Positions 22,594 to 35,448 of a stretch of 64,000 nucleotides of DNA are shown piece after piece. This stretch comes from Petunia secreta (lineage: Eukaryota > Streptophyta > Magnoliopsida > Solanales > Solanaceae), in contig JARKIP010000021.1 in NCBI GenBank assembly GCA_029990175.1, positions 23,937,501 through 24,001,500 on the forward strand. The letters are read 5' to 3'. A program made the translations under genes and the position numbers. Under the pieces are notes generated by a model. It was not told where the DNA came from and searched no databases. It saw only the letters and a list, made by a program, of their open reading frames with translations. How positions within the stretch are numbered: position 1 is the first letter of the stretch; each line of letters opens with the position of its first letter.

Positions 22594-25500
22594 ATGGCCG
22601 AAGAAACTGAGAACACTGAGCTGGTTCGCTTGGCTAAACAACAGGCTAAGATGGCCGAGGATTTCACGGCCATGAAAGATATGATGATGCAGCTGGTCCG
22701 CAACTTGGCAGCAGTTCAGGCACCTCCTGTTCCGCCAGGCACTGCTGGTTTCATGGCGAATACTCAGCCACCAGGGCAAGGGCAATCTACAATGGTAGAA
22801 GACCCCCGTTATCCTCCAGGGTTCGGTCCACATCCAGAAACTGACAATGTAGCTGGACCTTCTACTGTACAACCTGGAGCACAATTCCCACAGCATGGAC
22901 AACATGGCCAAGCCCAAGTTCCTGCCACAGCATTCACCGTTCCTGCAGGACACACTTTGCAAAGGTCAAACAGTGACCCACAGTTGAGGGCTCGTGATCA
23001 ACAATTCGACCAAACCCGGGGTAATGTACTCCGCCCCACTGAGTCGTATGATCATGGACACCACCCAGAATCACATGCTGATGTCGAAAGATTGGGGAAA
23101 ACAGAAGAGGCTGACTTTGCTCGGAAATTGAAAAGCCTGGAGCAAACTGTGAAAAACATACAAGGGCAAGGGGGTAAAACAAGTATTTCATACAAAGACA
23201 TGTGCTTATTCCCACATGTGCCATTGCCTGAGGGTTTTGTTGTGCCCAAATTCGATCCGTACACTGGATAAAGTGATCCAAGGATCCATGTGAAGATATA
23301 CCTCAACAAAATGAGGGGTATCGAGAAGGACGAATTATTGATGGCGTACTTTGCGGACAGTTTGGGAGGACCGGCCACAGAATGGTTTGTGCAACAAGAT
23401 GTTTCCAAGTGGGTCACCTTTGACGACATGGCCAGCGCTTTCCTGAATCATTATGGCTACAAAATGGAGGCTGCTCCTGATCGTTCTTCTTTGAAGACGA
23501 TCACAAAGAAACCAGGCGAAAGCTTCAGAGAGTATGCCTATAGGTGGCGCTAACAGGCGGCGCGTGTGAGCCCTTTGATCCCAGATGAGAAAATGGTTGA
23601 AGAATTCGTCGAAGTGCTTGACGAAACATACTACCAGGCGATGGCCTCTGCCCTTGGGAAGCAATTCAGTGAAGCAGTAAAAATTGGGGAGATGATTGAG
23701 AGAGGAATCAAAGCAGGCAAGATTGTTAGCCAAACAGCTTTGAGAGCCACGACCCAAGCGTTGCAATCAGGGTCAGGTGCTTTTGGGAAGAAGAAAGAGA
23801 AAAAAGATGAAGTGGCAATGGTTGGTCCTGGACCGAGAAGAAATGATGGGAGATACAACGACCGCCAAGGGTACATTCAGGCACCCCCGCCACAACAATT
23901 CTATCCAACTCACGGCCAGCAATTTGCCATGCCGCAGTTCTCATTCCCTGTAAACGCAGCATCTTATGTTCAGCCTCCATCTGGTCCACAATGGCGTCCA
24001 CCCCCTGCTCCAGTCTAATACAACAATCAACAGGCACATACTCAATTCCAGGGTCACCAGGAGATGCCTTATCGACCACGAGGTCCGCAGGGTTTTCGTC
24101 CAAACATGCAGCAGAGAAACATGCAACAAGAGAAAAGACAGTTCACCCCACTGGGGGAGACTTACGCTAATTTGTTTGAAAAGTTGCAACAAGCCAATCT
24201 GTTGAAGCCAATCCCGGGAAAAGTGAACCCCAATGGAAGAGTTGATCATTCACGCCATTGTGCGTTTCATTCTGGAGCACCTGGACATGACACAGAATCC
24301 TGCTGGGAACTCAAAAAGGTAATCCAGGCAATGATAGACAACAACCAGATAAAAGTCGTGGGGGATGAAACACAAAATGTGAATCAAAATCCTTTACCAG
24401 CTCATGATGTTCAAAACAACGTACACATGGTTGGGATGGTATCCATAGAAGAGGACTTGAAAGGGAAAGCCGCCAAGCAGATTGTGGCAGTTGGTCCCTC
24501 CCCAGACATCAAAGGCCCTGAGCCATTTATTGTTATAATCAGGGGAAAGTCAAGTGCGTCTGTCAACAAAGCAAAGCAAGATACTGCTGATGAGCCAAGT
24601 TTCACAATTCCGGCTGCAAAGCAGGAAAAGGTTCATGACAGTGCACCAACATTTATTGTGCAAGGGGCATCATGCCAGAAAACTCCGGTCTTCGAGGTTA
24701 AGGCAAAGAAGTGTGAGCCGGTTATCATCACTCAAGCAGCACAACTCCCTGTCAAAAGTACAAAGGCTGTTCCTTGGAACTACAACAAGACAATTGTGTC
24801 TTACAACGGGAAAGAAATCATGGAGGTTGCTGCAGATGTAAATGGTCTAACTCGGTCCGGGAGATGTTTTACCCCAGAAGAATTGAGAAAGGCAAAGCCA
24901 GGTCGAGAAGACCAAGGACCCATCAAAGAGCCGGTGTCTGAGAAAGAAGCTGAAGAATTTTTGAAGAAAATGAGATCGACAGATTATTCTATCGTCGAGC
25001 AATTGAGAAAGACTCCAGCTCAGATATCACTCTTGTCTCTACTTATGAACTCTGAAGCACATCGCAATGCACTGTTGAAGATATTGAATGAGGCCTACAT
25101 TCCTGAACAAACTACTGTGGCTAATCTGGAAGCACTTGCTGGCAGAGTATTTGAGACTAATCGTCTGATGTTCACCGATGAGGAGCTGCCAGCAGAAGGA
25201 ACCGGTCATAATCGAGCGCTTCATGTCTCAGTCAAGTGTGAAGACTCCTATGTCACACGTGTTCTAATAGATGGCGGCGCATGATTGAACATTTGCCCTC
25301 TGTCTACACTGAAGAGTCTAAGGGTGGATATGAGTAAAATCAGGGCAAGTTCCTCTGCTGTTCGTGCTTTTGATGGTGGAGTTCGAGAGTCTTTGGGTAT
25401 CATCAATCTTGAGTTAACCATTGGTCCCGCTACCTTCAGCATTGAGTTCCAAGTCATGGAAACGGATGCATCGTACAATCTGTTATTGGGCCGACTATGG

Positions 25501-26175
25501 ATTCACATGGCTTGTGCAGTACCATCCACAGTTCATCAGGTGGTCAAGTTTACTTGGGATAATCAAGCTGTCGTGGTTTATGGAGAGGATGACTCACAGT
25601 TTAACAATAGCCTGGACGTACCAGCCCTTGAAGCCGTCACTACACGCCCGACCATCATGTATCAAACCTCCGATGTGGTATATGTGGAAAAGGTAACAGA
25701 AGGGAGACCTATACCCATCCCAAGAGTGTCAGAGACGTCTATAATGATGGCATCTGAAATGTTAAAGCATGGTTTCCAATTTGGAAAGGGTTTGGGAGCG
25801 TCACTACAAGGCAGGGTAAATCCGGTTTATCCAAATGGCGTGCAAGGCACGTGGGGACTAGGGTTCAAGCCAAAAGCTGCTGATCGCAAGCAAGCAAAGA
25901 AAAGGAAGTCGGAAGTTTGGTCTCTCCCAAAGCCAATTCCGTGTCTCGCTCAGTCTTTTGTGGGTTATGTTATGAAACCAAAGGTTGTCGCTACAAATGT
26001 CAACACAGTGAAAGAAAATCAGGATGCACCATTTGATCTAGGTGGCATTTTCGAAATCTGCATGGTACAGCCGGGTGAAGGCTCCAGTAATGCTTCAATT
26101 CAGTACATTGGCCCGGACGTGCACCTGACTAACTGGAATGCAACTCCCTTCCCCATCAGGAAGGGGTCTTGGTAG
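22594..26175 (+). pseudogene. gag-pro: Tat gag-pro polyprotein of element B, four in-frame stops
   Basis: One continuous frame is interrupted by TAA 23269, TAA 23551, TAA 24016 and TGA 25282, and ends at TAG 26173. Visible in order: a charged, coiled-coil-prone N-terminus (22594-22710), a proline/glutamine-rich linker, a retrotransposon Gag domain (about 23200-23720), a zinc-knuckle-like C-H-H-C cluster (24259-24303), and an aspartic protease with active-site DGGA at 25270-25281. The TGA follows immediately after the active site. A G-patch-like domain follows (25747-25870). The open frame reaches 22498, but that codon is GTG, so ATG 22594 is preferred. All stops lie in one frame with no indels, so decay is by point mutation only. 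Confidence 0.88.
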
Positions 26176-26365
26176 ACTGTTGTTTTTGCAGTTTTCTTTT
26201 GAATACACTTGGATATTCTAAGGGTTGTATTCCAAGTGTATTATTTTGCTCATCTTTCCTTTTGTTATTCAAACCCTTTTTTCATTAATGAAAGGCCTAA
26301 GAGCCAAGCTTTCCTTTAATCTCTGTTCATATCCCTAATTTCATTCTACTTTTGTTTATCTGTAG
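26172..26365 (+). other. Putative gag-pro/pol intron, element B
   Basis: 194 nt from GT at 26172 (overlapping the gag-pro TAG) to AG at 26364-26365. It is T-rich, has a CCCTAAT branch-like motif (26333-26339) 26 nt before the AG, and ends TTTATCTGTAG. Excision joins two bases of a gag-pro codon (26170-26171) to 26366 and continues directly in the pol frame. This matches the reported splicing of Ogre between protease and RT. Not shown experimentally here. Confidence 0.6.
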
Positions 26366-29300
26366 TGATATATCTGCTGGTCCTGATATCATGACATGTT
26401 CAAGGAACTTATCGTCCGTCCAGGGACCGCAATCTGATTTTGGCTCCATAACCATAGTTGAGGTTGAAAGTGACGAAGAAAACATTGAGGAATTTGTTAA
26501 CAATACTGAATTTGATGGGGAACAGGCTGATTTTGAAATAGGCCTGGAAGTTGAACGCCATGAGGTCAAGCCTAAACCCAATCTGGCTGATACAGAGGAT
26601 GTTAATCTTGGGAGCCCTGATGATGTGAGGGAAACCAAGATAAGCATGTATGCCATACCTGAAGTGAAGAACGATATTCGGAAAGTGCTCTTTGAATATC
26701 GAGATGTTTTTGCATGGTCGTATGATGAGATGCCGGGTTTGAGTTCCGAATTGATAGTCCATGAATTGCCAATTCAACCTGGTTTCCCTCCAGTGAGACA
26801 AATGCAACGGAAGTTCAAAACTGATATGATCAAGAAAATCCATGATGAAATAATGAAACAGTTGGATGCAAAAGTGATTCAATCGGTTCAGTACACTACT
26901 TGGGTTGCAAATGTTGTTCCGGTTCCTAAGAAAGATGGAAAAACAAGGATATGTGTCGACTATCGAGATTTGAACAAGGCAAGTCCCAAAGATAATTTCC
27001 CGTTGCCTAACATTCACACTCTCGTAGACAATTGTGCCAAACATGAGATACAATCCTTTGTTGACTGCTATGCTGGATATCACCAAATCCAGATGGATGA
27101 AGATGATGCATACAAAACGGCATTCACTACTCCTTGGGGAACCTATTGCTACAGAGTGATGCCGTTTGGTTTGAAAAATGCTGGGGCAACCTACATGAGG
27201 GCTATGACTGCCATTTTCCATGATATGATGCATACAGAAATAGAAGTGTACGTGGATGATGTGATCATCAAGTCTAGAACTGCCGAAGAACACGTGAGAG
27301 ATCTCAGAAAGTTCTTTGAAAGGCTCCGTAGGTACAATCTGAAGCTGAATCCAGCCAAGTGTGCATTTGGTGTGCCTGCTGGAAAACTGTTGGGTTTCAT
27401 TGTTAGTAGGCGAGGTATTGAACTGGATCCCGCAAAGATCAAAGCAATACAAGAACTACCTCCGCCTCGAACCAAGAAGGATGTTAAAAGCTTTCTAGGC
27501 AGGTTGAATTACATCAGTAGGTTCGTTGCTCAACTTACCACAATATGTGAGCCGATCCTCAAGTTGTTGAAAAAGAATGCATCAATTGCATGGACCGAGG
27601 AGTGCCAAGAAGCCTTCGACAAGATCAAGCAATACTTGTCAAGTCCTCCTGTTTTGGTTCCGCCTGAGCCTGGCCGACCATTGTTTTTGTACTTGTCAGT
27701 CAATGAAAACTCCTTTGGTTGTGTATTAGGGCAACATGATGCCTCGGGAAAGAAAGAGCAGGCGATTTATTATCTGAGCAAAAAGTTCACAGATTGCGAG
27801 GCCAGATACACTTTGTTGGAAAGGACGTGTTGTGCCCTAACTTGGGTTGCACAAAATTTGAAACATTATCTTTTGTCCTATACCACTTATCTGATTTCCC
27901 GGATGGATCCATTGAAGTACATATTTCAAAAGCCAATGCCAACTGGCAAACTTGCAAAATGGCAGATCCTGCTCACAGAATTTGACATAGTTTATGTCAC
28001 CAGAACTGCAATGAAAGCTCAGGCCTTAGCCGATCATTTGGCTGAAAACCCAGTTGATGATGATTATGAGCCATTGAAGACTTACTTCCCCGATGAGGAG
28101 GTAGATGTACTTGAAGAGTTGATTAATGAAGAAGAGCACGTGTGGAAAATGTACTTTGATGGTGCTTCTAATTCAAAAGGCCATGGTATTGGAGCGGTCC
28201 TCATCTCTCCCACGGGACATTACTATCCGGCAGCTGCCCAACTCCGTTTCAGTTGCACTAATAACACATCTGAGTATGAAGCATGTATAATGGGTTTGCG
28301 TATGGCTCTAGACATGGACATCAAAGAATTGCTGGTGATCGGGGATTCAGATCTTTTGATACGCCAAATGAAGGGTGAATGGGAGACTCGAGATCTTAAG
28401 TTGATCATGTACAAGCAGTGTATGGACGACCTTCACCAAAAGTTCGATGTTCTAAAGTTTAGACATGTTCTCAGAATACATAATGAGCTGGCAGACGCAT
28501 TGGCTACACTAGCCTCGATGCTTGTCCATCCTGATAAAGCCCATATTGATCCGTTAGAGATTCAGGTCCAAAGCCAACATGCATACTGCAATGTGATTGA
28601 AGAAGAAATTGACGGTCAACCGTGGTACTTTGATGTCAAGAATTTCCTTCAAGATGGGACGTATCCTCTATTGGCGGAAAACAATCAAAAGAGAACCCTT
28701 CGACGACTAGCAAGTCGTTTCTTTTTTAGTGGCGGAGTGGTGTACAAAAGGACACCCGATTTGGGACTGTTAAGATGCGTGGATGAAACTGAAGCCACGA
28801 AAATTCTCAATGACATGCATTCAGGGATCTGTGGACCCCACATGAGCGGGTACGTGCTAGCTAAGAAAGTACTCAGAGCGGGATACTTCTGGCTTACCAT
28901 GGAACATGACTGCATTACTTTTGTGCGAAAGTGTCATCAATGCCAAGTACACGGTGATTTGATACATTCACCCCCTTTAGATTTGCACACAATGTCAGCC
29001 CCTTGGCCTTTCACAGCATGGGGGATGGATGTTATCGGGCCTATTGAACCAAAAGCATCAAATGGACACAGATTCATTCTAGTTGCAATAGATTACTTCA
29101 CCAAATGGGTTGAGGCCGTGACTCTCAAATCCGTGACCAAGAAAGCTGTGGTGGATTTCGTTCATTCTAGCATTATTTGTCGCTTTGGTATCCCAAGTAC
29201 CATCATCACTGATAATGCGGCAAATCTGAACAGTCATTTAATGAATGACGTGTGTGAAAGATTCAAGATCATGCACCGAAATTCCACACCTTACCGACCA

Positions 29301-29870
29301 AAGGCAAATGGTGCGGTTGAAGCAGCTAATAAGAATATCAAGAAAATCCTTAGGAAAATGATACAAGGATCTCGTGATTGGCATGAGAAGTTGTCTTTCG
29401 CTCTGTTTGGTTACCGCACAACTGTGCGCACTTCTATAGGTGCCACCCCATATTCATTGGTATACGGAACTGAAGCAGTCATACCCGCTGAAGTGGAAAT
29501 ACCATCTCTCAGGATCATTGTGGAAGCAGAAATTGAGGACACGGAATGGGTCAAAACCCGATTGGAACAGTTGTCATTCATTGATGAAAAGAGGCTCAAT
29601 GCAGTTTGTCATGGTCAATTGTATCAGCAAAGAATGTCCCGAGCCTACAACAAGAAAGTGCGCCTGCGCGACTTGAAAGAAGGGCAATTAGTCTTGAAAA
29701 GAATCTTTCCCCATCAGGAAGAAGCGAAAGGGAAATTTGCTCCAAATTGGCAAGGGCCATACCTGGTAAAGAAAGTATTGCCAAATGGCGCCTTATACCT
29801 TACAGATCCAGAAGGCAGGACAACTGAAATACCCGTCAATGCAGACGCGGTCAAGAGGTACTACATTTGA
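26366..29870 (+). CDS. pol: Tat pol polyprotein, intact: RT, RNase H, archaeal-type RNase H, integrase
   Basis: An uninterrupted frame of about 1168 codons. Reverse transcriptase spans about 26780-27560, with YVDD at 27249-27260 for DNA synthesis from the genomic RNA. Retroviral-type RNase H covers about 27690-28060. A second, archaeal-type RNase H starts at YFDGAS (28152) with conserved acidic residues in EYEA, GDSD and LADALA; this domain marks the Tat lineage. The integrase has an HHCC zinc finger ending CHQC (28932-28943), a catalytic core with Asp 29028, Asp 29211 and Glu 29319 (35 residues between the last two), and a C-terminal GPY-type module near 29745. There is no good ATG at its start, which fits expression as a spliced fusion to gag-pro; the first in-frame ATG is 26391. 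An antisense frame of 347 codons is a shadow. Confidence 0.92.
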
Positions 29871-31127
29871 CTCCAAGATGGCTTTCAACTCGGGATGAAT
29901 GCAAGGCTTTTGTTCTCTTTTGCTATCCCAAATTGTATCCCTTATTAGCATTTTGAATATTGTACTTTCGAGACATATTCTCGGCTGGAATCAATGTAAT
30001 TGTATCAACATGAAATGAAATTGAAAAGCATCAAAAAGAAACCTGGGCATTTGCCTAGAGCTACGTCTGACCTTATTCCTCTCAAAAGAATACGTAGGCA
30101 ACCATTTCGGTGCGGTCGCAATAAAAGAAAATTCCTCTTTCCCTGTTTTCTTTTATTGACGCAAAACTTCCCTCCAAGTTTGCGGCCAACATCAAAGGAA
30201 ATTTAGATCCCCCTTTTCATGCTAAACTGGGGCAGAAGTTTGTTTTTATTTTATTTCACAAATCAAATAAAATAAAAACAAACTTCTATCATTTTTTGTA
30301 TCATCTATTCACATGTTTCAAAGAGATGTTGGTGTTGTAAATTGAAAAAAAAAAAAAGAAAAAAGAAAGAAGTCTTATCGGTGAAAACCTGAGAAGGCGC
30401 CGCAAGACAAACAGTGAGGAAAAAGATTAAAGAGAGAGGCTAGTTGGCGAAAACCCGAAAGGGCGCTACTAGTCGACTTGAGAGTCACCTCAACTTGGTT
30501 ATGGTTTGATATCTTCCATGGATCAACTCTCAACAAACAAGTGGCGCTGGTCGGACGAGGTCATTCAAATTTACATGTCATGATCATCAAGGCCCCAGTA
30601 TATTGCCAGATAAGTTTCCCTTTTCAGAAAGACGTTCCCTGTCCAAACGACTTTCGCCCTTAAACTTTTTTTTTATTATTTTTTCATTTTGTACATCTTG
30701 CCTCATCATTAATTCCTCGCCCTTTCGGCGCTAACCTCACATGAGCAACAAAAGAAAATTGCAAAACTTTGTCTTTCAGGATTCAGGTTTAATTCCAGCG
30801 AGCAGGGCACACCCTCAACAATGGAAAAGTTCTCAGCAAGTCATGATCAACGTTGATAATTGGAGCCCAGCACCGCACATCAGGCCGGAAGGACGACATA
30901 CCAAAATTGTATCATGAAAAGTGGATATGTTTGGGAGAAGCTTTAGGCGTTTGTTCATCCCGCAGTACTGTGAAGAAATAGAACGAGAAGTCACTAAGCT
31001 TATTTGCAAGATCTGAAACAGGGTGTATCCCCGATGCAGAAAGTAAGCGTTACATTTTCTATGTTGCCAAGAAAGAGCTAGGACCACTTGAATTGGGGTA
31101 GTTGCGCCAGATATCAGACGAAACTTC
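29871..31127 (+). other. 3' UTR of element B, proximal part
   Basis: Non-coding. The first 240 bp match element A, then the sequences diverge. It contains the GGTGAAAACCTGAGAAGGCGC phrase (30381, with a variant near 30450) also seen in A. The segment 30255-30872 is duplicated at 38571-39178. Confidence 0.7.
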
Positions 31128-32330
31128 ATTCTCTCTTCGAGTCAATTCCCGCTAAAACACAGTGTCATTTCTTTTCCATATCAAGATCTGCTGAAAGATA
31201 GCGATCATTTCCTTTTCGAGTCAGTTTCGCTCAAAGATAGCGTCATTTCTTTTCCATGTCAAGGTCAGCTAAAAGATAGCGATCATTTCCCTTTCGAGTC
31301 AGTTTCGCTCAAAGATAGCGTCATTTCCTTTCCATGTCAAGATCTGCTAAAAGATAGCGATCATTTCTTTTTCGAGTCAGTTTCGCTCGAAGATAGCGTC
31401 ATTTCCTTTCCATGTCAAGGTCTGCTAAAAGATAGCGATCATTTCCTTTTCGAGTCAGTTTCGCTCAAAGATAGCGTCATTTCCTTTCCATGTCAAGGTC
31501 AGCTAAAAGATAGCGATCATTTCCTTTTCGATTCAATTCGCTCAAAGATAGCGTCATTTCCTTTCCATGTCAAGATCAGCTAAAAGATAGCGATCATTTC
31601 CTTTTCGAGTCAGTTTCGCTCAAAGATAGCGTCATTTCCTTTCCATGTCAAGGTCAGCTAAAAGATAGCGATCATTTCTTTTTCGAGTCAGTTTCACTCA
31701 AAGATAGCGTCATTTCTTTTCCATGTCAAGGTCAGCTAAAAGATAGCGATCATTTCCTTTTCGAGTCAGTTTCGCTCAAAGATAGCGTCATTTCCTTTCC
31801 ATGTCAAGATCTGCTAAAAGATAGCGATCATTTCTTTTTCGAGTCAGTTTCGCTCAAAGATAGCGTCATTTCCTTTCCATGTCAAGATCTGCTAAAAGAT
31901 AGCGATCATTTTCTTTTCGAGTCAGTCTCGCTCAAAGATAGCGTCATTTCCTTTCCATATCAAGATCTGCTAAAAGATAGCGATCATTTCCTTTTCGAGT
32001 CAGTTTGCTCAAAGATAGCGTCATTTCCTTTCCATGTCAAGATCTGCTAAAAGATAGCGATCATTTTCTTTTCGAGTCAGTTTTCGCTCAAAGATAGCGT
32101 CATTTCCTTTCCATGTCAAGATCTGCTAAAAGATAGCGATCATTTCCTTTTCGAGTCAGTTTTGCTAAAAGATAGCGATCATTTCCTTTCAAGTCAGTTT
32201 TGCTAGAAGATAGCACTCACATTTAGTTCAAGTCAATCGCGCTCAAAGATAGCAACCACTTCCTTCTCAAGTTAGTCCTGCTCAAAGATAGAAACCATCC
32301 CCAGCTTCAAGTCAAGACCTGGTTAAAACA
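31128..32330 (+). repeat. 78-bp minisatellite (dimer of 39-bp units), element B
   Basis: About 14 regular units of 78 bp, each made of two diverged 39-bp halves: one with GCTCAAAGATAGCGTCATTT and one with GCTAAAAGATAGCGATCATT. Edge units (31128-31200 and 32160-32330) are irregular. Element A has only the irregular 39-bp form (6100-6605), so the dimer was formed and homogenised after the elements separated. Confidence 0.9.
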
Positions 32331-32877
32331 GATGCGACCATTTCAAGTTTCAGATGATGCTTGCCCATACAACGGGCGATGGAGCTGTCTCTCAAGCCAA
32401 GATTTACCTCAAGGAAGCATGAAGAGTAGTCTAGGAATTGTAATTTTACATTTTTTCTTGTATTTCAATTCCTTGTAAAGCAACAACCACCAGCAAGCGA
32501 CCAGTACTCAGCAACGACAGCCTTTGTGTGCCTAAGAGTGTCTAGTATCAGCCCCAAGTGTGTCTAGAAGAGTCTCTAGTTGGTCCTAGTTAGTCTAGAG
32601 TGTCTAGTGCTGTCTTAGTAATCCAGAGTGTCTAGGTTTGTCTTAGTGAGTCTAGAAGAGTCTAGCGTCTGTTCGAATACGGTAGTCCCAGCTGCCGCAC
32701 GTGAGGAACTACACTGATCTGATTCCTTAGTCTGGGGATATGTAGGTAACTTTGTTCTCGGTTAGAACCGAAATTCAAGGTACGGTCACCATTTTGAAAA
32801 GCATGCTCTCGGCTAGAACCGAAAAACCAAAATTAGTTGTCGATTACTTCTTTGTCCGAAAACTCTTCGTGTTCCCG
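32331..32877 (+). other. 3' end of internal region of element B
   Basis: Non-coding and collinear with 7501-8005 of element A, including the TCTAG-rich stretch and the TTCTCGGTTAGAACCGAA hairpins. Confidence 0.65.
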
Positions 32878-32893
32878 AACAAAGAGGGGCAGC
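32878..32893 (+). promoter_or_regulatory. Polypurine tract of element B
   Basis: AACAAAGAGGGGCAGC directly before the LTR start, identical to element A. Confidence 0.85.
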
Positions 32894-35406
32894 TGTAATC
32901 ACCTAATTTTGGCACCAAAATGCTTAAAATTGCTCAAAATAACCGTGTTAGATTCTTAGGATTTTAGCCGAAATTTTCCCAAATTTTAGTCTTTATTTTA
33001 AACTAAAAGTGCCATTTAATTGGGAAGAGAAATATGAAAATTACTAAAAAAATCACTTGTTATGTATTTAATTGTGATGTTATTGTAAATTATGTGATTT
33101 TAGTTGTAATTAGCTATGTGTGTTTTAAATGATGTAAACGTTTGGTAGCCATTTGTAGAAAAATCGCAGCCCAACGATTTGGCCCACCAGCCCATACTCA
33201 AACCCGGCCCATTCCCTACATATATAAGCTCTCTTTCCTCATTTTTCAACACTCACACCACCTAAGCCTTTGGCTTGGCCAAACCCTAGCCATTTTTCTC
33301 CTCACCATCAGAAAATCCCGCCACCCCTCTCTGCCACCACCTTTCCGCCACCGGACCACCGCCTTCCGGTGGTCGGAAAAATACAAACTATACCATTCCG
33401 GAAAGCTATCGAGCCCCTCTATCCATTTCTGGTATTATTTTGTCCAAATTCATAGCCGTTTTTTGCAGATCTGGCCTCAAAATTTCGGTTAAACTTGAAC
33501 TCCGGCGTTTTTTCCTTTTTCCCGGTAAGTGTTTGGTGTTTCCTCTTTCTCTCACCCTCTTCTATCACTTTCCATACCCCATTTGCTCAAGATTCTTATT
33601 TTTTCTCCTCTTTTCTTGCTCGTGTTTTCTTTTGTTTAAGTTACTTACTTTCTTGCTTTTTCTTTTTTTTTCTTTTATTTTTGTGATGTTGATTGTTCGA
33701 TGATGACCGTGATATGATGGCGTTTTGGGGACTGTTCTACGATGTTTGGGGGCTGCTATGGTGAGTTTTTTGCGGGCTGCTATGATTATTTTTTAAATGA
33801 TGTGACGAAGCTTGCGGGGCTGATTTGCTTTTTTCCAGTTATTAAAACTCATAAAAAGTTGAGTTTGGACTATATTAGCTTAATTTAGAATCTGGTTGTA
33901 TCTTTGGTTAATTGCAAGTTAGTTTGGTTTGTTTAGTTAAGCTAGGAAGCAAAATTTAGTTTAAAAGTCAGATTGTCATTTAGTTTGGGAGTATTTTATT
34001 TAGTTTAGTTGGTTTTGTTGATGTGATGGGCTGCCCTTTGAAAGGACAACCCACTTTTAGCTTTTTGGGACAGCATAGGGTGGCTGAAAAGATGTCATAG
34101 GGCTGCTGTACTATCTCTGAAAATACTCAAGTATAGGGGTGTGGGCTTGTACTTTTGTGTAAGTATACACCCCACCTTTTAGCCCCACCTTTTTTGGCTT
34201 CAATTTTCAGCATTAAATAGAGGTCTTTACTCCTCATTTAGACAAGGAGAACCAGCTGAAATTGAGAAAAAATTAAGAGTGAAAACACTTAAAAAAAATA
34301 GTAAGTTTGAGAGTTAGATTTAGAACCAAAGCCTTTACATATAAGGTTTTTGGGGCATAAATCTTGAGGTAAAAAGGTTGAATAGGGTATAAAAGGGGCT
34401 GTTGTAGAGGCTGATTTGGGGACTAAGTTGCTTGCCTTGGTTTGGTCTTGCTATTTCATTTGCTTCACTAGCTTGGAAATTTCTACACAAGGTAAACACA
34501 ATTTACCTTATATGTTTTATCATTTTGGCAATGAAATGAAGTAAAAATCAGCATGTCTAAAGCCCTTTATTGTATGCATCTTGTTATGAGTTTTATTCTA
34601 GTTAAAACTGGCTATTTGTGAAAACCAGGAAATATTTAGTGTTTATTTGTACAATTTAATTCTTCTATCATTTTAGCTATGTACGAAAAATCTGGACAGT
34701 ATGTAAAGGTTAGGCAAATTTAGGGTTTAACCATCAAAACTGCAAACGTGTTAATTTACTTACACAACCACCATTCATACAATAGAAATATGGTCAATTG
34801 TGCAAAACAGACTTTAAAACTGTCCATTTTCGCAAAACCCTTCAGCCCACGCAAAAATGAAGAGCCATTCTCTTTTTTCTAAAAGCAGCCCATAAATCTG
34901 TTCACATTTAACAAACTGTGCTCGGCAATGAAGTTAGTTACATTCTTTTAAAATAGACCAATCCTTTGTGAGGTTGGAGATGCGTAGTATATTTTATCTC
35001 TTTATTATGAATCAAAATGTGTATTCGTCCAGTCCTCTGTGAGGTTGGAAAGGAATGATACGCTTTTAATTTTCACAATCAAAGCTTAAATTCAAATTAA
35101 CGGCATTGATATAACAATCATATTTAATGAATCAAAATTGCGGCAATAAAGCAACTGTGCTCGGCACAGGACTCGAGGGTGCCTAATACCTTCCCGAGAG
35201 TCAACTGAGAACCTTACCCGAATCTCTAAACGCAGACCATTAGACGAGTCAAAGGTGTTCCAAGGTACCTTCTGGTGACTTGGCACACCTTAAACTATGT
35301 CAAGTGGCGACTCCGAGTTCTCTAAATAATTTCGTACCTTTTTGAACACCAGTCACGAGCCTTTAAATAATAAAAAACTCGTTAATTAATTTTTTAGGGC
35401 GTGACA
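32894..35406 (+). mobile_element. LTR 6 (3' LTR of element B)
   Basis: A 2513-bp LTR with the usual ends. Unusually for a 3' LTR it is followed by a perfect primer binding site (35410-35427) and about 20 bp of leader, i.e. the start of another element's internal region. The flank is therefore recombined. Poly(A)-like AATAAA at 35145-35150. Confidence 0.92.
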
Positions 35407-35409
35407 GCT

Positions 35410-35427
35410 TGGCGACTCCGCTGGGGA
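35410..35427 (+). promoter_or_regulatory. tRNA-Arg primer binding site after LTR 6
   Basis: TGGCGACTCCGCTGGGGA, exactly complementary to the expected tRNA-Arg 3' end. The same site is repeated in each 1209-bp unit that follows (at 36619 and 37828). Confidence 0.85.
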
Positions 35428-35448
35428 AATTAGTGAAAACTAGAAAAG

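Larger units (their letters stand above)
18277..35406 (+). mobile_element. Tat/Ogre-lineage Ty3/gypsy retrotransposon B, structurally complete
   Basis: A 5' LTR (18277-20790), tRNA-Arg primer binding site, 1.8-kb leader, gag-pro with four in-frame stops, intact pol, 3-kb 3' UTR with a 78-bp array, polypurine tract and 3' LTR (32894-35406). Total 17.1 kb, a typical size for the lineage. Because the 5' LTR is also the last member of the LTR array and the 3' LTR continues into half-LTR repeats, no target-site duplication can be read. Intact pol with broken gag suggests it could move only with Gag supplied in trans. Confidence 0.92.

Noticed and set aside
31128..32330. CRISPR-like appearance (regular repeats at constant spacing)
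   Set aside because: Whole units are homologous with no unique spacers, and the sequence is inside a plant retrotransposon; it is a minisatellite.
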